From Streptomyces sp. NBC_01296 (GTDB taxonomy: Bacteria; Actinomycetota; Actinomycetes; Streptomycetales; Streptomycetaceae): a DNA stretch of 64,000 nucleotides. Where the stretch lies: the NCBI RefSeq assembly GCF_035984415.1, contig NZ_CP130720.1, positions 2,294,001 to 2,358,000 on the forward strand, read 5' to 3'. Positions within the stretch are counted from its first letter, which is position 1; the number at the start of each line of letters is the position of its first letter. The notes under the pieces were generated by a model, which saw nothing but the letters and a program-made list of their open reading frames with translations, had not been told where the DNA came from and did not search any database. Shown here in pieces: positions 17,469-25,163 of this stretch. Made by a program: the position numbers and the translations under genes.

Positions 17469-18614
17469 CTAGAGAGGGTCGTCGAAGTCCACGCCTGCGG
17501 CGCGCAGTTCGGACCGGATCAGCTCCAGCAGGCGGCCGGTCCAGTTGTGGCCGCCGCGGGGGCCGTCCTCGCGCCAGAAGGGGGCTTCGGAGAAGCCGGT
17601 GTAGTGGATGCCCGCCTCCCCCGTGGCGAGCAGGATCTCGGCGAGCCGGGGGTGCTGGTCGAACTTGGCCCGCAGGAGCCCGGCCATGACCGCGAGCCGC
17701 ACGGCCGGCCAGTCCGTACGCCGCGCCGCGCGTCCGCCCGTTTCCTGCACCTCGCGGGCCGTCGCGCAGGCGCGGATCCGGTCGTGGTCGGCGGGTTCGG
17801 CCGCGGAGAGGGCCCAGTACCCGTGGAGCACGGTGGGGTAGGTCCGGCCCCCGTACCTGACGGGGGCCTCGTAGTCGTTGCGCAGGACGAAGGCGCCGAG
17901 TTCGGCGGGCCGGCCGTTCGGGTGCACGACCTCGTGGAGGACGACCGGCGGCTGCGGGACTCCGGTGGGTTCGTCGGCGTACCGGACGGCCTGCCGCTCC
18001 TCGGCCCGCTCGACGGCTGCGTCCCCTTCGGCGAAGTAGTCACGCGCACCCTGGTGCATCTCTTCCGTGACGACCGGCCCGTCCCCGTCGACGGCGTGCC
18101 CGATGTCCGTGGTGAGGATCCGCAGCGGCCGGTCCTGGCGGTCCATGTCACCCAGGACGTAGACCCGCAGGTGGGCGGGAACGGCGAGGTAGGCGTCCCG
18201 GAGCAGGATCCGGTTGGCCTCGCTCGTCTCCCGCTGGTAGCCGCGGACGGCCTCCCGGAGGAGGTCGGCGGCCGTGGGCCGGCCCGCCAGCCGTGCGACC
18301 TCGCCGGCGACCTCCGCGAGGAAGCTCTCGTCGGTCCGCCGCTGCGGACTGCGGGACTTCCACTTCGACGGATCGGCGGGCCGCTCGCGCGCGGCCGGCC
18401 GGTCCAGTGCGATCTTCCCGGAGGCCAGCAGCTTCCCCAGCCCGGCCAGGTCGGTCGACTCGAACCGGCCGAGGGTGATCCGGCCGTCCGCGTAGACGAA
18501 GAGGTGCTCGGGGTGGAGCTCGTCGGCCCGGTCGTACCTGCGCCACACGAGGCACCAGGCCCCGGCGATGTGTGCTCCGTCGGATATGCGAAACGTCGGT
18601 CCGTGCCATGTCAT
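17469..18614 (-). CDS. NADAR-domain protein with N-terminal extension
   Basis: The C-terminal part (about residues 235-378) fits the NADAR family: YGGRTYPTVLHGYWALSA, WPAVRLAVMAGLLRAKF, LLATGEAGIHYTGFSEAPFW and GHNWTGRLLELIR. Characterised NADAR proteins are N-glycosidases; some remove ADP-ribose from guanine in nucleic acid and others act on riboflavin intermediates (YbiA). The first 230 residues are unrecognised (VWRRYDRADELHPEHLF, VPAHLRVYVLGDMDRQ). ATG 18614 is used; GTG 18623 is also possible. No DarT-like toxin gene is adjacent. Confidence 0.65.
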   Translation of the reverse strand: MTWHGPTFRISDGAHIAGAWCLVWRRYDRADELHPEHLFVYADGRITLGRFESTDLAGLGKLLASGKIALDRPAARERPADPSKWKSRSPQRRTDESFLAEVAGEVARLAGRPTAADLLREAVRGYQRETSEANRILLRDAYLAVPAHLRVYVLGDMDRQDRPLRILTTDIGHAVDGDGPVVTEEMHQGARDYFAEGDAAVERAEERQAVRYADEPTGVPQPPVVLHEVVHPNGRPAELGAFVLRNDYEAPVRYGGRTYPTVLHGYWALSAAEPADHDRIRACATAREVQETGGRAARRTDWPAVRLAVMAGLLRAKFDQHPRLAEILLATGEAGIHYTGFSEAPFWREDGPRGGHNWTGRLLELIRSELRAAGVDFDDPL

Positions 18615-18660
18615 GCAGGGCACGGTACCGACGTTCGCGATCTTGTCGAGGCGGTCCGGA

Positions 18661-19764
18661 TCAGCGGGCCGTCCGGGTGTGGACGTAGTCCACCAGGCGG
18701 GTCAGGGCGTCCGGGGGGGTCGTCGGGAGGACACCGTGGCCCAGGTTGAAGACGTGGCCCTCCAGGCCCGCCGCCGCCGCGAGGACCTCGTCGGTCTTCG
18801 TCCGTACGGCCTCCTCGGTGGAGAAGAGCACCGCCGGGTCCAGGTTGCCCTGGAGCGCCTTGCCGGGGCCGACGCGGCGGGCGGCCTCGTCGAGCGCGAC
18901 GCGGTAGTCGACGCCCACGACGTCCGCGCCGGCCTCGCCCATCAGGCCGAGCAGCTCGCCCGTGCCCACGCCGAAGTGGATGCGCGGAACTCCGTACGAG
19001 GCGACGGACTGCAAGACCTTCGCCGACGCCGGCATCACCGAGCGGCGGTAGTCCGCCGGGGCCAGCGCGCCGACCCAGGAGTCGAAGAGCTGCACCGCGG
19101 AGGCGCCGGCCTCGATCTGGACCTTCAGGAAGGCGGAGGTGATCTCCGCGAGGCGGTCCAGCAGGTCGGCCCAGAGCTCCGGGTCGCCGTACATCAGGGC
19201 CTTGGTGTGCTCGTGGTTCTTCGACGGGCCGCCCTCGACCAGGTAGCTCGCGAGGGTGAATGGCGCACCCGCGAAACCGATCAACGGCGTGGCGCCCAGT
19301 TCACCCGTGAGCATGCCGATCGCCTCGGTGACGTACGAGACGTCCTCCGGGGTGAGGTCGCGCAGCTGTGCGAGGTCCTCGCGGCGGCGGATCGGCTGGG
19401 CGACGACCGGGCCGACGCCCGGCTTGATGTCGAGGTCGACGCCGATGGCCTTGAGCGGGACGACGATGTCGGAGAAGAAGATCGCCGCGTCCACGTTGTG
19501 GCGGCGGACCGGCTGGAGCGTGATCTCCGTGACCAGGTCGGGCCGCATGCACGACTCCAGCATCTGGGTCCCCTCGCGCACCTTGCGGTACTCGGGGAGC
19601 GAGCGCCCGGCCTGCCGCATGAACCACACCGGGGTGTGCGGCACCGGCTCCCGCCGGCACGCTTTCAGGAAGGCGGAATCGTACGTCTGACTCGGCTGGC
19701 CCTGGAATGGGGTCTCCCCAGCGCCGGCGGAGCCTGGCGTGAGGGGAAGGTCGTTGGCGCTCAC
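18661..19764 (-). CDS. hemE: Uroporphyrinogen III decarboxylase
   Basis: The 367-residue enzyme has the HemE signature [45 protein letters not shown] and [10 protein letters not shown]. It turns uroporphyrinogen III into coproporphyrinogen III, the substrate of the HemY encoded 4 kb away. GTG 19764 is chosen because it gives the normal N-terminus; upstream sequence encodes an unconserved run. The first 25 residues ([15 protein letters not shown]) resemble a worn copy of the intragenic palindrome family. Confidence 0.95.
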   Translation of the reverse strand: MSANDLPLTPGSAGAGETPFQGQPSQTYDSAFLKACRREPVPHTPVWFMRQAGRSLPEYRKVREGTQMLESCMRPDLVTEITLQPVRRHNVDAAIFFSDIVVPLKAIGVDLDIKPGVGPVVAQPIRRREDLAQLRDLTPEDVSYVTEAIGMLTGELGATPLIGFAGAPFTLASYLVEGGPSKNHEHTKALMYGDPELWADLLDRLAEITSAFLKVQIEAGASAVQLFDSWVGALAPADYRRSVMPASAKVLQSVASYGVPRIHFGVGTGELLGLMGEAGADVVGVDYRVALDEAARRVGPGKALQGNLDPAVLFSTEEAVRTKTDEVLAAAAGLEGHVFNLGHGVLPTTPPDALTRLVDYVHTRTAR

Positions 19765-19855
19765 GCGCCAAATCTTCGCACGTATGAAGAAGTGCCCGGC
19801 CCGGCGCGGGTGTCCCTGCGCCGCACGGACGCTCGTTCCGCCTAGTCTTCCCCGC

Positions 19856-20512
19856 ATGGCTGCGGCTCAGGGACGATTTTCAGATGGCGCTGACGGTGTG
19901 GACAGCGCGAAGGAGAGCTCCGTCCCGCTCCCGTTCCGACGCGCGGTCGACGGTTTGAAGAAGGCGCGCCTGCGTCCGGGGATCGAGATCGACCCCACCA
20001 GACCGCCCCAGCGCCTGGCCCCGCACGCCTATGCCCTGGAGGCCGCGGTCGTGGACGGCGAGGACGATCTGGCCGACGGCCGGCTCATCCTGCTCCACGA
20101 TCCGTCCGGGCACGAGGCCTGGCACGGGACCTTCCGGCTGGTGACGCTCGTACGCGCCGAGCTCGAGCCCGAGATGGCCGCCGACCCGCTCCTCCCCGAG
20201 GTGTGCTGGTCCTGGCTGACGGGGGCGCTGGAGGCGCGCGGCCTGGCGTACGGGGAGGCGAGCGGGACCGTGACCATGGCGAGCTCGCACTACTTCGGCG
20301 GACTCGCCGAGCGGCGGCCGGCCACGCAGATCGAGATCAGGGCCTCGTGGACGCCGCGCGAGGGCGTGGGCGGGGTGCCGGACACCTCGGCGCACCTGTC
20401 GGCGTGGTGCGAGCTGCTGTGCCAGATCGCGGGGCTGCCGCCGGTCGGGCCGACGGACTCGGGGACGGGTGTGGTCTCCCTGCCACAGCGCCGCGGTCCG
20501 CACCACCCGTAG
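19856..20512 (+). CDS. DUF3000 protein
   Basis: The 218-residue protein is a member of the actinobacteria-specific DUF3000 family ([54 protein letters not shown]). It has no signal peptide or membrane segment and its role is unknown. Its place between hemE (divergent) and whiI is a conserved actinomycete arrangement as I remember it. ATG 19856 overlaps the promoter region of hemE. Confidence 0.75.
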   Translation: MAAAQGRFSDGADGVDSAKESSVPLPFRRAVDGLKKARLRPGIEIDPTRPPQRLAPHAYALEAAVVDGEDDLADGRLILLHDPSGHEAWHGTFRLVTLVRAELEPEMAADPLLPEVCWSWLTGALEARGLAYGEASGTVTMASSHYFGGLAERRPATQIEIRASWTPREGVGGVPDTSAHLSAWCELLCQIAGLPPVGPTDSGTGVVSLPQRRGPHHP

Positions 20513-20818
20513 CCGTGGCGCCGTACGGCGGCACCCGGGCGGCCGCCCGGGTCCGCTCGTCGTCCGAATACACCGCGCCCCGTAGAACGGCCGATCGAGC
20601 GCCGGAGGCGCGGTGTCGGAAGCGGGCAAGCGTTGCGGGCTTCTGATCACCCGATGATCGATCGTGCGTCCGAATTGCCCGAATTGTTACTCACCAAATC
20701 GTGATCATTCCCTAAAGCCGGGCGGGTGACGTGCCGAAGGAGTCAGTGACCATCCGCACGGTTCGCACCGGCTTCCTTCCCCGAGCCGGCCGTCCCGCCA
20801 CTCCCCCAGGAGGCCTAG
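20513..20818. promoter_or_regulatory. Gene-free region upstream of whiI with a TCAC-N6-GTGA box
   Basis: This 306-bp region has no ORF. From about 20640 it becomes AT-rich. An inverted repeat TCACCAAATCGTGA lies at 20691-20704, about 115 bp before the whiI start. BldM-type regulators are reported to bind palindromes with TCAC/GTGA arms, so this is a candidate BldM-family site, although its spacer differs from the consensus I remember. AGGAGG at 20808 is the whiI ribosome site. Confidence 0.4.
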
Positions 20819-21481
20819 GTGTCCGTTCTTCTCGAGCAGCCCGCAAGCCTGGTCGCCTACCGCCCGAACAAGCCGACGGCCATGGTCGTCGTGGCCGACC
20901 CGCGCGTGCGTTCCACCGTGACCCGCCATCTGTGGGCCCTCGGAGTCCGTGACGTGATCGAGGCGTCGTCCATCGCGGAGGCCCGCCCCCGCGTCGGCAG
21001 CCCGCGCGACATCTGCGTGGCCGACGTACACCTGCCCGACGGTTCCGGTCTCACCCTGCTCTCCGAGACCCGGGCCGCCGGCTGGCCGAACGGCCTGGCC
21101 CTGTCCGCCGCCGACGACATCGGCGCCGTACGCAACGCCCTCGCGGGCGGAGTGAAGGGCTACGTCGTCACCGGCACGCGGACCAACATCGGGCTCCCCA
21201 CCCGGCCCGGCGCCGCCCCCATCGGCGCTGCCGCCGCCCGTATGCACCGCCGCCCCCCGGGTGCCCCGAGCCACCCGGGCGGCTACCGCGAGCTCTCCGG
21301 CCGCGAGGTCGAGGTCCTGCGCCTCGTCGCGGAGGGCCAGTCCAACAAGGCCATCGGCGTCTCGATGGGCCTGTCCGCCCTGACCGTCAAGTCCCACCTC
21401 GCCCGCATCGCCCGCAAGCTGGGCACCGGTGACCGGGCCGGGATGGTCGCCGTCGCCCTGCGGACCGGGATCATCCACTGA
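20819..21481 (+). CDS. whiI: Atypical response regulator WhiI
   Basis: The 220-residue protein has an N-terminal receiver domain (about residues 20-125) and a C-terminal LuxR-type helix-turn-helix (YRELSGREVEVLRLVAEG, NKAIGVSMGLSALTVKSHL). The phospho-acceptor Asp is present (D69 in VADVHLPD), but only one Asp remains in the acidic pocket (VVVADPRV) and the conserved Lys is replaced (GYVVTG). This is the atypical pocket described for WhiI, an orphan regulator that pairs with BldM to switch on late sporulation genes. GTG start with AGGAGG. The neighbours rnd and DUF3000 support the call. Confidence 0.88.
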   Translation: MSVLLEQPASLVAYRPNKPTAMVVVADPRVRSTVTRHLWALGVRDVIEASSIAEARPRVGSPRDICVADVHLPDGSGLTLLSETRAAGWPNGLALSAADDIGAVRNALAGGVKGYVVTGTRTNIGLPTRPGAAPIGAAAARMHRRPPGAPSHPGGYRELSGREVEVLRLVAEGQSNKAIGVSMGLSALTVKSHLARIARKLGTGDRAGMVAVALRTGIIH

Positions 21482-21606
21482 CACCCGCCCGGCGGCTCCC
21501 GGGGAAACTCTCGGGGAAGCCGGGGAAACGCCCGTGCCTCCACCTCGCGCCCGTCGACGGAACGTTCCGGCGACGGGCGCGCCGCATCCGCGGATACCCT
21601 TGAGCG

Positions 21607-22878
21607 GTGACCGACGCCCAAGAGACCGCAGCAGACCTGCGCACCACCACCGGGGGCGGCCCCCCGGACGACGTCGAAAAGGCGCCGATTCCGTTGCTCG
21701 AGCCCCGTGAGGGGATCCCTCCGGTGGTCGCCGACGAGGACGCACTCGCCCGGGTGGTCGCGGCCTTCGCCGCGGGCACCGGACCCGTGGCCGTCGACGC
21801 CGAGCGCGCCTCCGGATACCGCTACGGCCAGCGCGCCTATCTGGTGCAGCTGCGCCGCGAGGGCGCAGGATCCGCGCTGATCGACCCGGTCGGCTGCCCC
21901 GACCTGTCCGCACTGGGCGAGGCCCTGTCCGGTACCGAGTGGATCCTGCACGCCGCCACCCAGGACCTGCCGTGCCTGCGCGAAATAGGCATGGTTCCCA
22001 CCTCCCTGTTCGACACCGAGCTGGCCGGCCGCCTCGCCGGCTTCCCGCGGGTCGGACTGGGCGCGATGGTCGAGAGCGTGCTCGGCTACGCGCTGGAGAA
22101 GGGCCACTCCGCCGTCGACTGGTCCACCCGTCCGCTCCCCGAGCCGTGGCTGCGCTACGCCGCGCTCGACGTGGAGCTGCTGGTGGACCTGCGGGACGCG
22201 CTGGAGAAGGAACTGGACCGGCAGGGCAAGCTGGAATGGGCCCGGCAGGAGTTCGACGCCATCGCCGCCGCCCCGCCCGCGCCGCCGCGCAAGGATCCGT
22301 GGCGCCGTACGTCCGGCATGCACAAGGTGCGCCGGCGCCGGCAGATGGCCGTCGTACGGGAGCTGTGGGAGTCCCGGGACCGGATCGCGCAGCGGCGTGA
22401 CGTGTCGCCCGGCAAGGTGCTGGGCGACGCCGCGATCGTCGAGGCCGCGCTCGCACTGCCGGCGAACGTGCACGCGCTGCAGGCCCTGCCCGGGTACGGA
22501 CAGCGGATGGGCCGGCGCCAGCTGGAGCAGTGGATGGCCGCCGTCGACCGGGCGAAGGCCCTGCCCGAGAGCGCGCTGCCGCAGCCGGGGGCGACCCCGG
22601 CGGGTCCGCCGCCGCCGCGTTCGTGGGTGGACAAGGACCCGGCGGCCGCGGCGCGGCTGGCGGCGGCGCGGACCGCCGTCTCGGCGCTCGCGGAGGGGCT
22701 GAACCTGCCCCAGGAGAACCTGATCACCCCGGACACGGTCCGCCGGCTGTGCTGGGAGCCGCCGCAGCGGCTCGAGGCGGACGCGGTGGCGCAGGCCCTC
22801 GCGGTCCACGGCGCCCGTCCGTGGCAGATCGAACAGGTGACACCGGCGCTGGTCACGGCCCTGGCCGCGACCGCCTGA
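21607..22878 (+). CDS. rnd: Ribonuclease D
   Basis: The 423-residue protein has a DEDD 3'-5' exonuclease domain (VAVDAERASGY with D64 and E66, HAATQDLPCL, YAALDVELL) and a C-terminal HRDC domain (VVRELWESRDRIAQRRDV, ALPGYG). RNase D trims the 3' ends of tRNA precursors and other RNAs. The C-terminal extension past the HRDC domain is Ala/Pro-rich. The start is GTG 21607; a clear terminator follows. Confidence 0.9.
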   Translation: MTDAQETAADLRTTTGGGPPDDVEKAPIPLLEPREGIPPVVADEDALARVVAAFAAGTGPVAVDAERASGYRYGQRAYLVQLRREGAGSALIDPVGCPDLSALGEALSGTEWILHAATQDLPCLREIGMVPTSLFDTELAGRLAGFPRVGLGAMVESVLGYALEKGHSAVDWSTRPLPEPWLRYAALDVELLVDLRDALEKELDRQGKLEWARQEFDAIAAAPPAPPRKDPWRRTSGMHKVRRRRQMAVVRELWESRDRIAQRRDVSPGKVLGDAAIVEAALALPANVHALQALPGYGQRMGRRQLEQWMAAVDRAKALPESALPQPGATPAGPPPPRSWVDKDPAAAARLAAARTAVSALAEGLNLPQENLITPDTVRRLCWEPPQRLEADAVAQALAVHGARPWQIEQVTPALVTALAATA

Positions 22879-22893
22879 CGCCCCCCGCACGAG

Positions 22894-22924
22894 AGAGCCC
22901 CCGGCCCCATCGGCCGGGGGCTCT
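22894..22924 (+). terminator. Terminator of rnd
   Basis: AGAGCCCCCGGCC and GGCCGGGGGCTCT make a perfect 13-bp stem with a 5-nt loop, followed by TTCTG. It begins 15 bp past the rnd stop. Confidence 0.85.
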
Positions 22925-22961
22925 TTCTGTCCCGGTTCCGCAACAGGGACCCGGAGCTGCT

Positions 22962-23005
22962 TTTGAACACGCTCAAACCTCGCTAGCTTTTTGAACGTGA
23001 TCAAA
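22962..23005 (+). promoter_or_regulatory. Tandem TTTGA-N6-TCAAA operators with promoter and start codon
   Basis: Two palindromes of the form TTTGA-N6-TCAAA lie at 22962-22977 and 22990-23005, 28 bp apart centre to centre. TTGAAC (22963-22968) could be the -35 and TAGCTT (22984-22989) the -10, with a 15-bp spacer. That puts transcription start at about the GTG at 22997, inside the second operator. Operators of this shape are typical of TetR-family repressors; none is encoded nearby. Confidence 0.55.
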
Positions 23006-23740
23006 GACGACGGCGGGTACGAGGCATGGGTACGCGGCTTCGAGGCCGAGCGGGAGCGCCGCGCGGCGGTCGGGGATCCCGACTGGGACCGGGGGGCCGT
23101 GCTCGATCCGGCGCTCGTACGGAGCCTGCAGCGCTTCCAGGTCGGTGAGGACGGGGACGGGTTGACCCTGATGGGCAAGGCGGACCGGGCCGGGGACCCG
23201 GTGTACGCGCAGGCGATACGGCTCTTCGAGGCCGAGGAGCACAACCACGCGCGGATGCTGGCGCTGCTGCTGGCGGCGGGCGGGGCCGGAACCCTGGACG
23301 GGCACTGGAGCGACGCGGTGTTCGTACGGTTGCGCAGGCTGCGGGGGCTGCGGGTGGAACTGCTGCTGCTGATGACGGCGGAGGCCGTGGCCCTGCGGTA
23401 CTACCGGGCGGTGCGGGACGGGGCCCCCGATCCGCTGGCGGCCGAGGTGGCGGGGCGGATCCTCGCGGACGAGGAGCGGCACGTCCCCTTCCACTGCCGG
23501 CGGCTGCGCGAGGCACTGGCCCCCCTCCCGGCGCCGGCCCGCCGGGGCGCCACCCTGGCCTGGCAGGCCCTGCTCGCGGGGACGGCCGTGGTCGTCGCCG
23601 CGGACCACGGGCCGGCGCTGCGCCACCTCGGCGTCCGGCGCCGCCGGTTCACCGCGGACGTGATCCGCTCCTCCGGCCCCCTGGCCAGGGCGATGTCCAG
23701 GGCTCCCGCCCCCGCCGCTTCCAGCCCCGCCGGCGTTTGA
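22997..23740 (+). CDS. Ferritin-like (diiron) domain protein
   Basis: The 247-residue, mostly helical protein has likely iron-ligand motifs FEAEEHNH near residue 78, MTAEAVALRYY near residue 127 and ADEERHVPFH near residue 158, giving the paired E and ExxH pattern of a four-helix diiron fold. It could be an oxidase/oxygenase or an iron-storage-like protein. GTG 22997 is preferred as a leaderless start; TTG 22991 is possible. Its last residues and stop codon come from the intergenic repeat (copy B), so the tail is probably not conserved. Confidence 0.65.
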   Translation: MIKDDGGYEAWVRGFEAERERRAAVGDPDWDRGAVLDPALVRSLQRFQVGEDGDGLTLMGKADRAGDPVYAQAIRLFEAEEHNHARMLALLLAAGGAGTLDGHWSDAVFVRLRRLRGLRVELLLLMTAEAVALRYYRAVRDGAPDPLAAEVAGRILADEERHVPFHCRRLREALAPLPAPARRGATLAWQALLAGTAVVVAADHGPALRHLGVRRRRFTADVIRSSGPLARAMSRAPAPAASSPAGV

Positions 23741-23767
23741 GGCGCGGGGGTCCGGGGCGGAGCCCCC
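23717..23767. repeat. Streptomyces-type GC-rich intergenic repeat, copy B
   Basis: The element contains CTTCCAGCCCCGCCGGCG, then TTTGAGGCGCGGGGGTCCGG and GGCGGAGCCCCC. The TGA inside CGTTTGAGG is the stop codon of the ferritin-like gene. It matches copy A and the inverted copy in the MNIO gene. Confidence 0.75.
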
Positions 23768-23770
23768 GCT

Positions 23771-23800
23771 CACACCGCCGCGGACGCCCGCGGCGGTGTG
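23771..23800. terminator. Hairpin after the ferritin-like gene
   Basis: CACACCGCCGCGG and CCGCGGCGGTGTG form a perfect 13-bp stem with loop ACGC, 30 bp past the stop and just beyond the repeat. Confidence 0.65.
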
Positions 23801-23839
23801 ACGTTCGCCGCTCCTCCCGGAGGGGGTGTGCACGCCGGT

Positions 23840-23855
23840 TACCGGCAAGTAGCAT
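23840..23855 (+). promoter_or_regulatory. Candidate fadAB promoter with TAC-N6-GTA box
   Basis: TACCGGCAAGTA (23840-23851) is an inverted-repeat box overlapping a possible -10, TAGCAT (23850-23855). Acyl-CoA-responsive TetR repressors of actinobacterial fatty-acid genes often use TAC/GTA palindromes. Position 80 bp before fadA fits an operator, but the call is weak. Confidence 0.3.
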
Positions 23856-23936
23856 GACCGGGTGAGCGGGCGCTCAGCCACCGGCCGACCGCGCCCCCGC
23901 GCAGCAGTGCACACCCGCACCTGGAGGAGAGCCAAC

Positions 23937-25163
23937 GTGCCTCGTACCGTCAGGGACGTCGTCTTCGTCGACGGCGTCCGCACCCCGTTCGGCAAGGCGG
24001 GCCCGAAGGGCATCTACAACGGGACCCGCGCCGACGACCTCGTCGTGAAGGCGATCCGGGAGCTGCTGCGCCGCAACCCGGACCTGGACCCCGCGAAGAT
24101 CGACGAGGTCGCCATCGCCGCGACCACGCAGATCGGTGACCAGGGCCTGACGCTGGGCCGTACCGCCGGCATCCTCGCGGGCCTCCCGCAGTCCGTCCCG
24201 GGCTACTCCATCGACCGCATGTGCGCCGGCGCGCTGACCGCCGTCACCGCCGTCGCGGGCGGCGTGGCCTTCGGTGCGTACGACGTCGCCCTCGCCGGCG
24301 GTGTCGAGCACATGGGCCGCCACCCCATGGGCGAGGGCGTCGACCCGAACCCGCGCTTCGTCTCCGAGAAGCTGGTCGACGAGTCCGCCCTGTTCATGGG
24401 CATGACCGCCGAGAACCTGCACGACCGGTACCCGACGATCACCAAGCTCCGCGCCGACGAGTACGCCGTGCGCTCGCAGGAGAAGGCCGCCAAGGCGTAC
24501 GCCGACGGCAAGATCCAGCAGGACCTGGTCCCGATCTCGGTGCGCAACACCAACGAGGCGGCCGGTGAGACGGGCTGGGGCCTGGTCACCACCGACGAGC
24601 CGATGCGCCCGGGCACCACGCTGGAGAACCTGGCCGGCCTGAAGACCCCGTTCCGTACGCACGGCCGGGTCACCGCGGGCAACGCCGCCGGTCTCAACGA
24701 CGGTGCCACCGCCGCGATCATCGCGTCCGAGGACTTCGCCCGCGAGAACAACCTCCCGGTCAAGATGCGCCTCGTCTCGTACTCCTTCGCGGGTGTCGAG
24801 CCGGAGGTCATGGGCTACGGCCCGATCCCGGCCACCGAGAAGGCCCTCGCCCAGGCCGGCCTGTCCATCGAGGACATAGGCCTGTTCGAGGTCAACGAGG
24901 CCTTCGCGGTCCAGGTCCTCGCCTTCCTGGAGCACTACGGCATCGCCGACGACGACGCCCGCGTGAACCAGTACGGCGGCGCCATCGCGTTCGGCCACCC
25001 GCTGGCCTCCTCCGGCGTGCGCCTGATGACGCAGCTGGCCCGCCAGTTCGAGGAGCAGCCGCACGTCCGCTACGGCCTGACCACCATGTGCGTCGGCTTC
25101 GGCATGGGCGCCACGGTCATCTGGGAGAACCCGAACTTCAACGCCGAGGGAGACTCCAAGTGA
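23937..25163 (+). CDS. fadA: Acetyl-CoA acyltransferase (thiolase), beta-oxidation
   Basis: The 408-residue thiolase has the nucleophile Cys in SIDRMCAGAL (C96), the NEAFAVQ motif, the His in GGAIAFGHPLASSG and the second Cys in TMCVGFGMG. It cleaves 3-ketoacyl-CoA to acetyl-CoA in the last step of fatty-acid degradation. GTG 23937 sits after GGAGGA. The stop overlaps the fadB start as GTGA, so the two subunits are made together. Confidence 0.93.
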   Translation: MPRTVRDVVFVDGVRTPFGKAGPKGIYNGTRADDLVVKAIRELLRRNPDLDPAKIDEVAIAATTQIGDQGLTLGRTAGILAGLPQSVPGYSIDRMCAGALTAVTAVAGGVAFGAYDVALAGGVEHMGRHPMGEGVDPNPRFVSEKLVDESALFMGMTAENLHDRYPTITKLRADEYAVRSQEKAAKAYADGKIQQDLVPISVRNTNEAAGETGWGLVTTDEPMRPGTTLENLAGLKTPFRTHGRVTAGNAAGLNDGATAAIIASEDFARENNLPVKMRLVSYSFAGVEPEVMGYGPIPATEKALAQAGLSIEDIGLFEVNEAFAVQVLAFLEHYGIADDDARVNQYGGAIAFGHPLASSGVRLMTQLARQFEEQPHVRYGLTTMCVGFGMGATVIWENPNFNAEGDSK

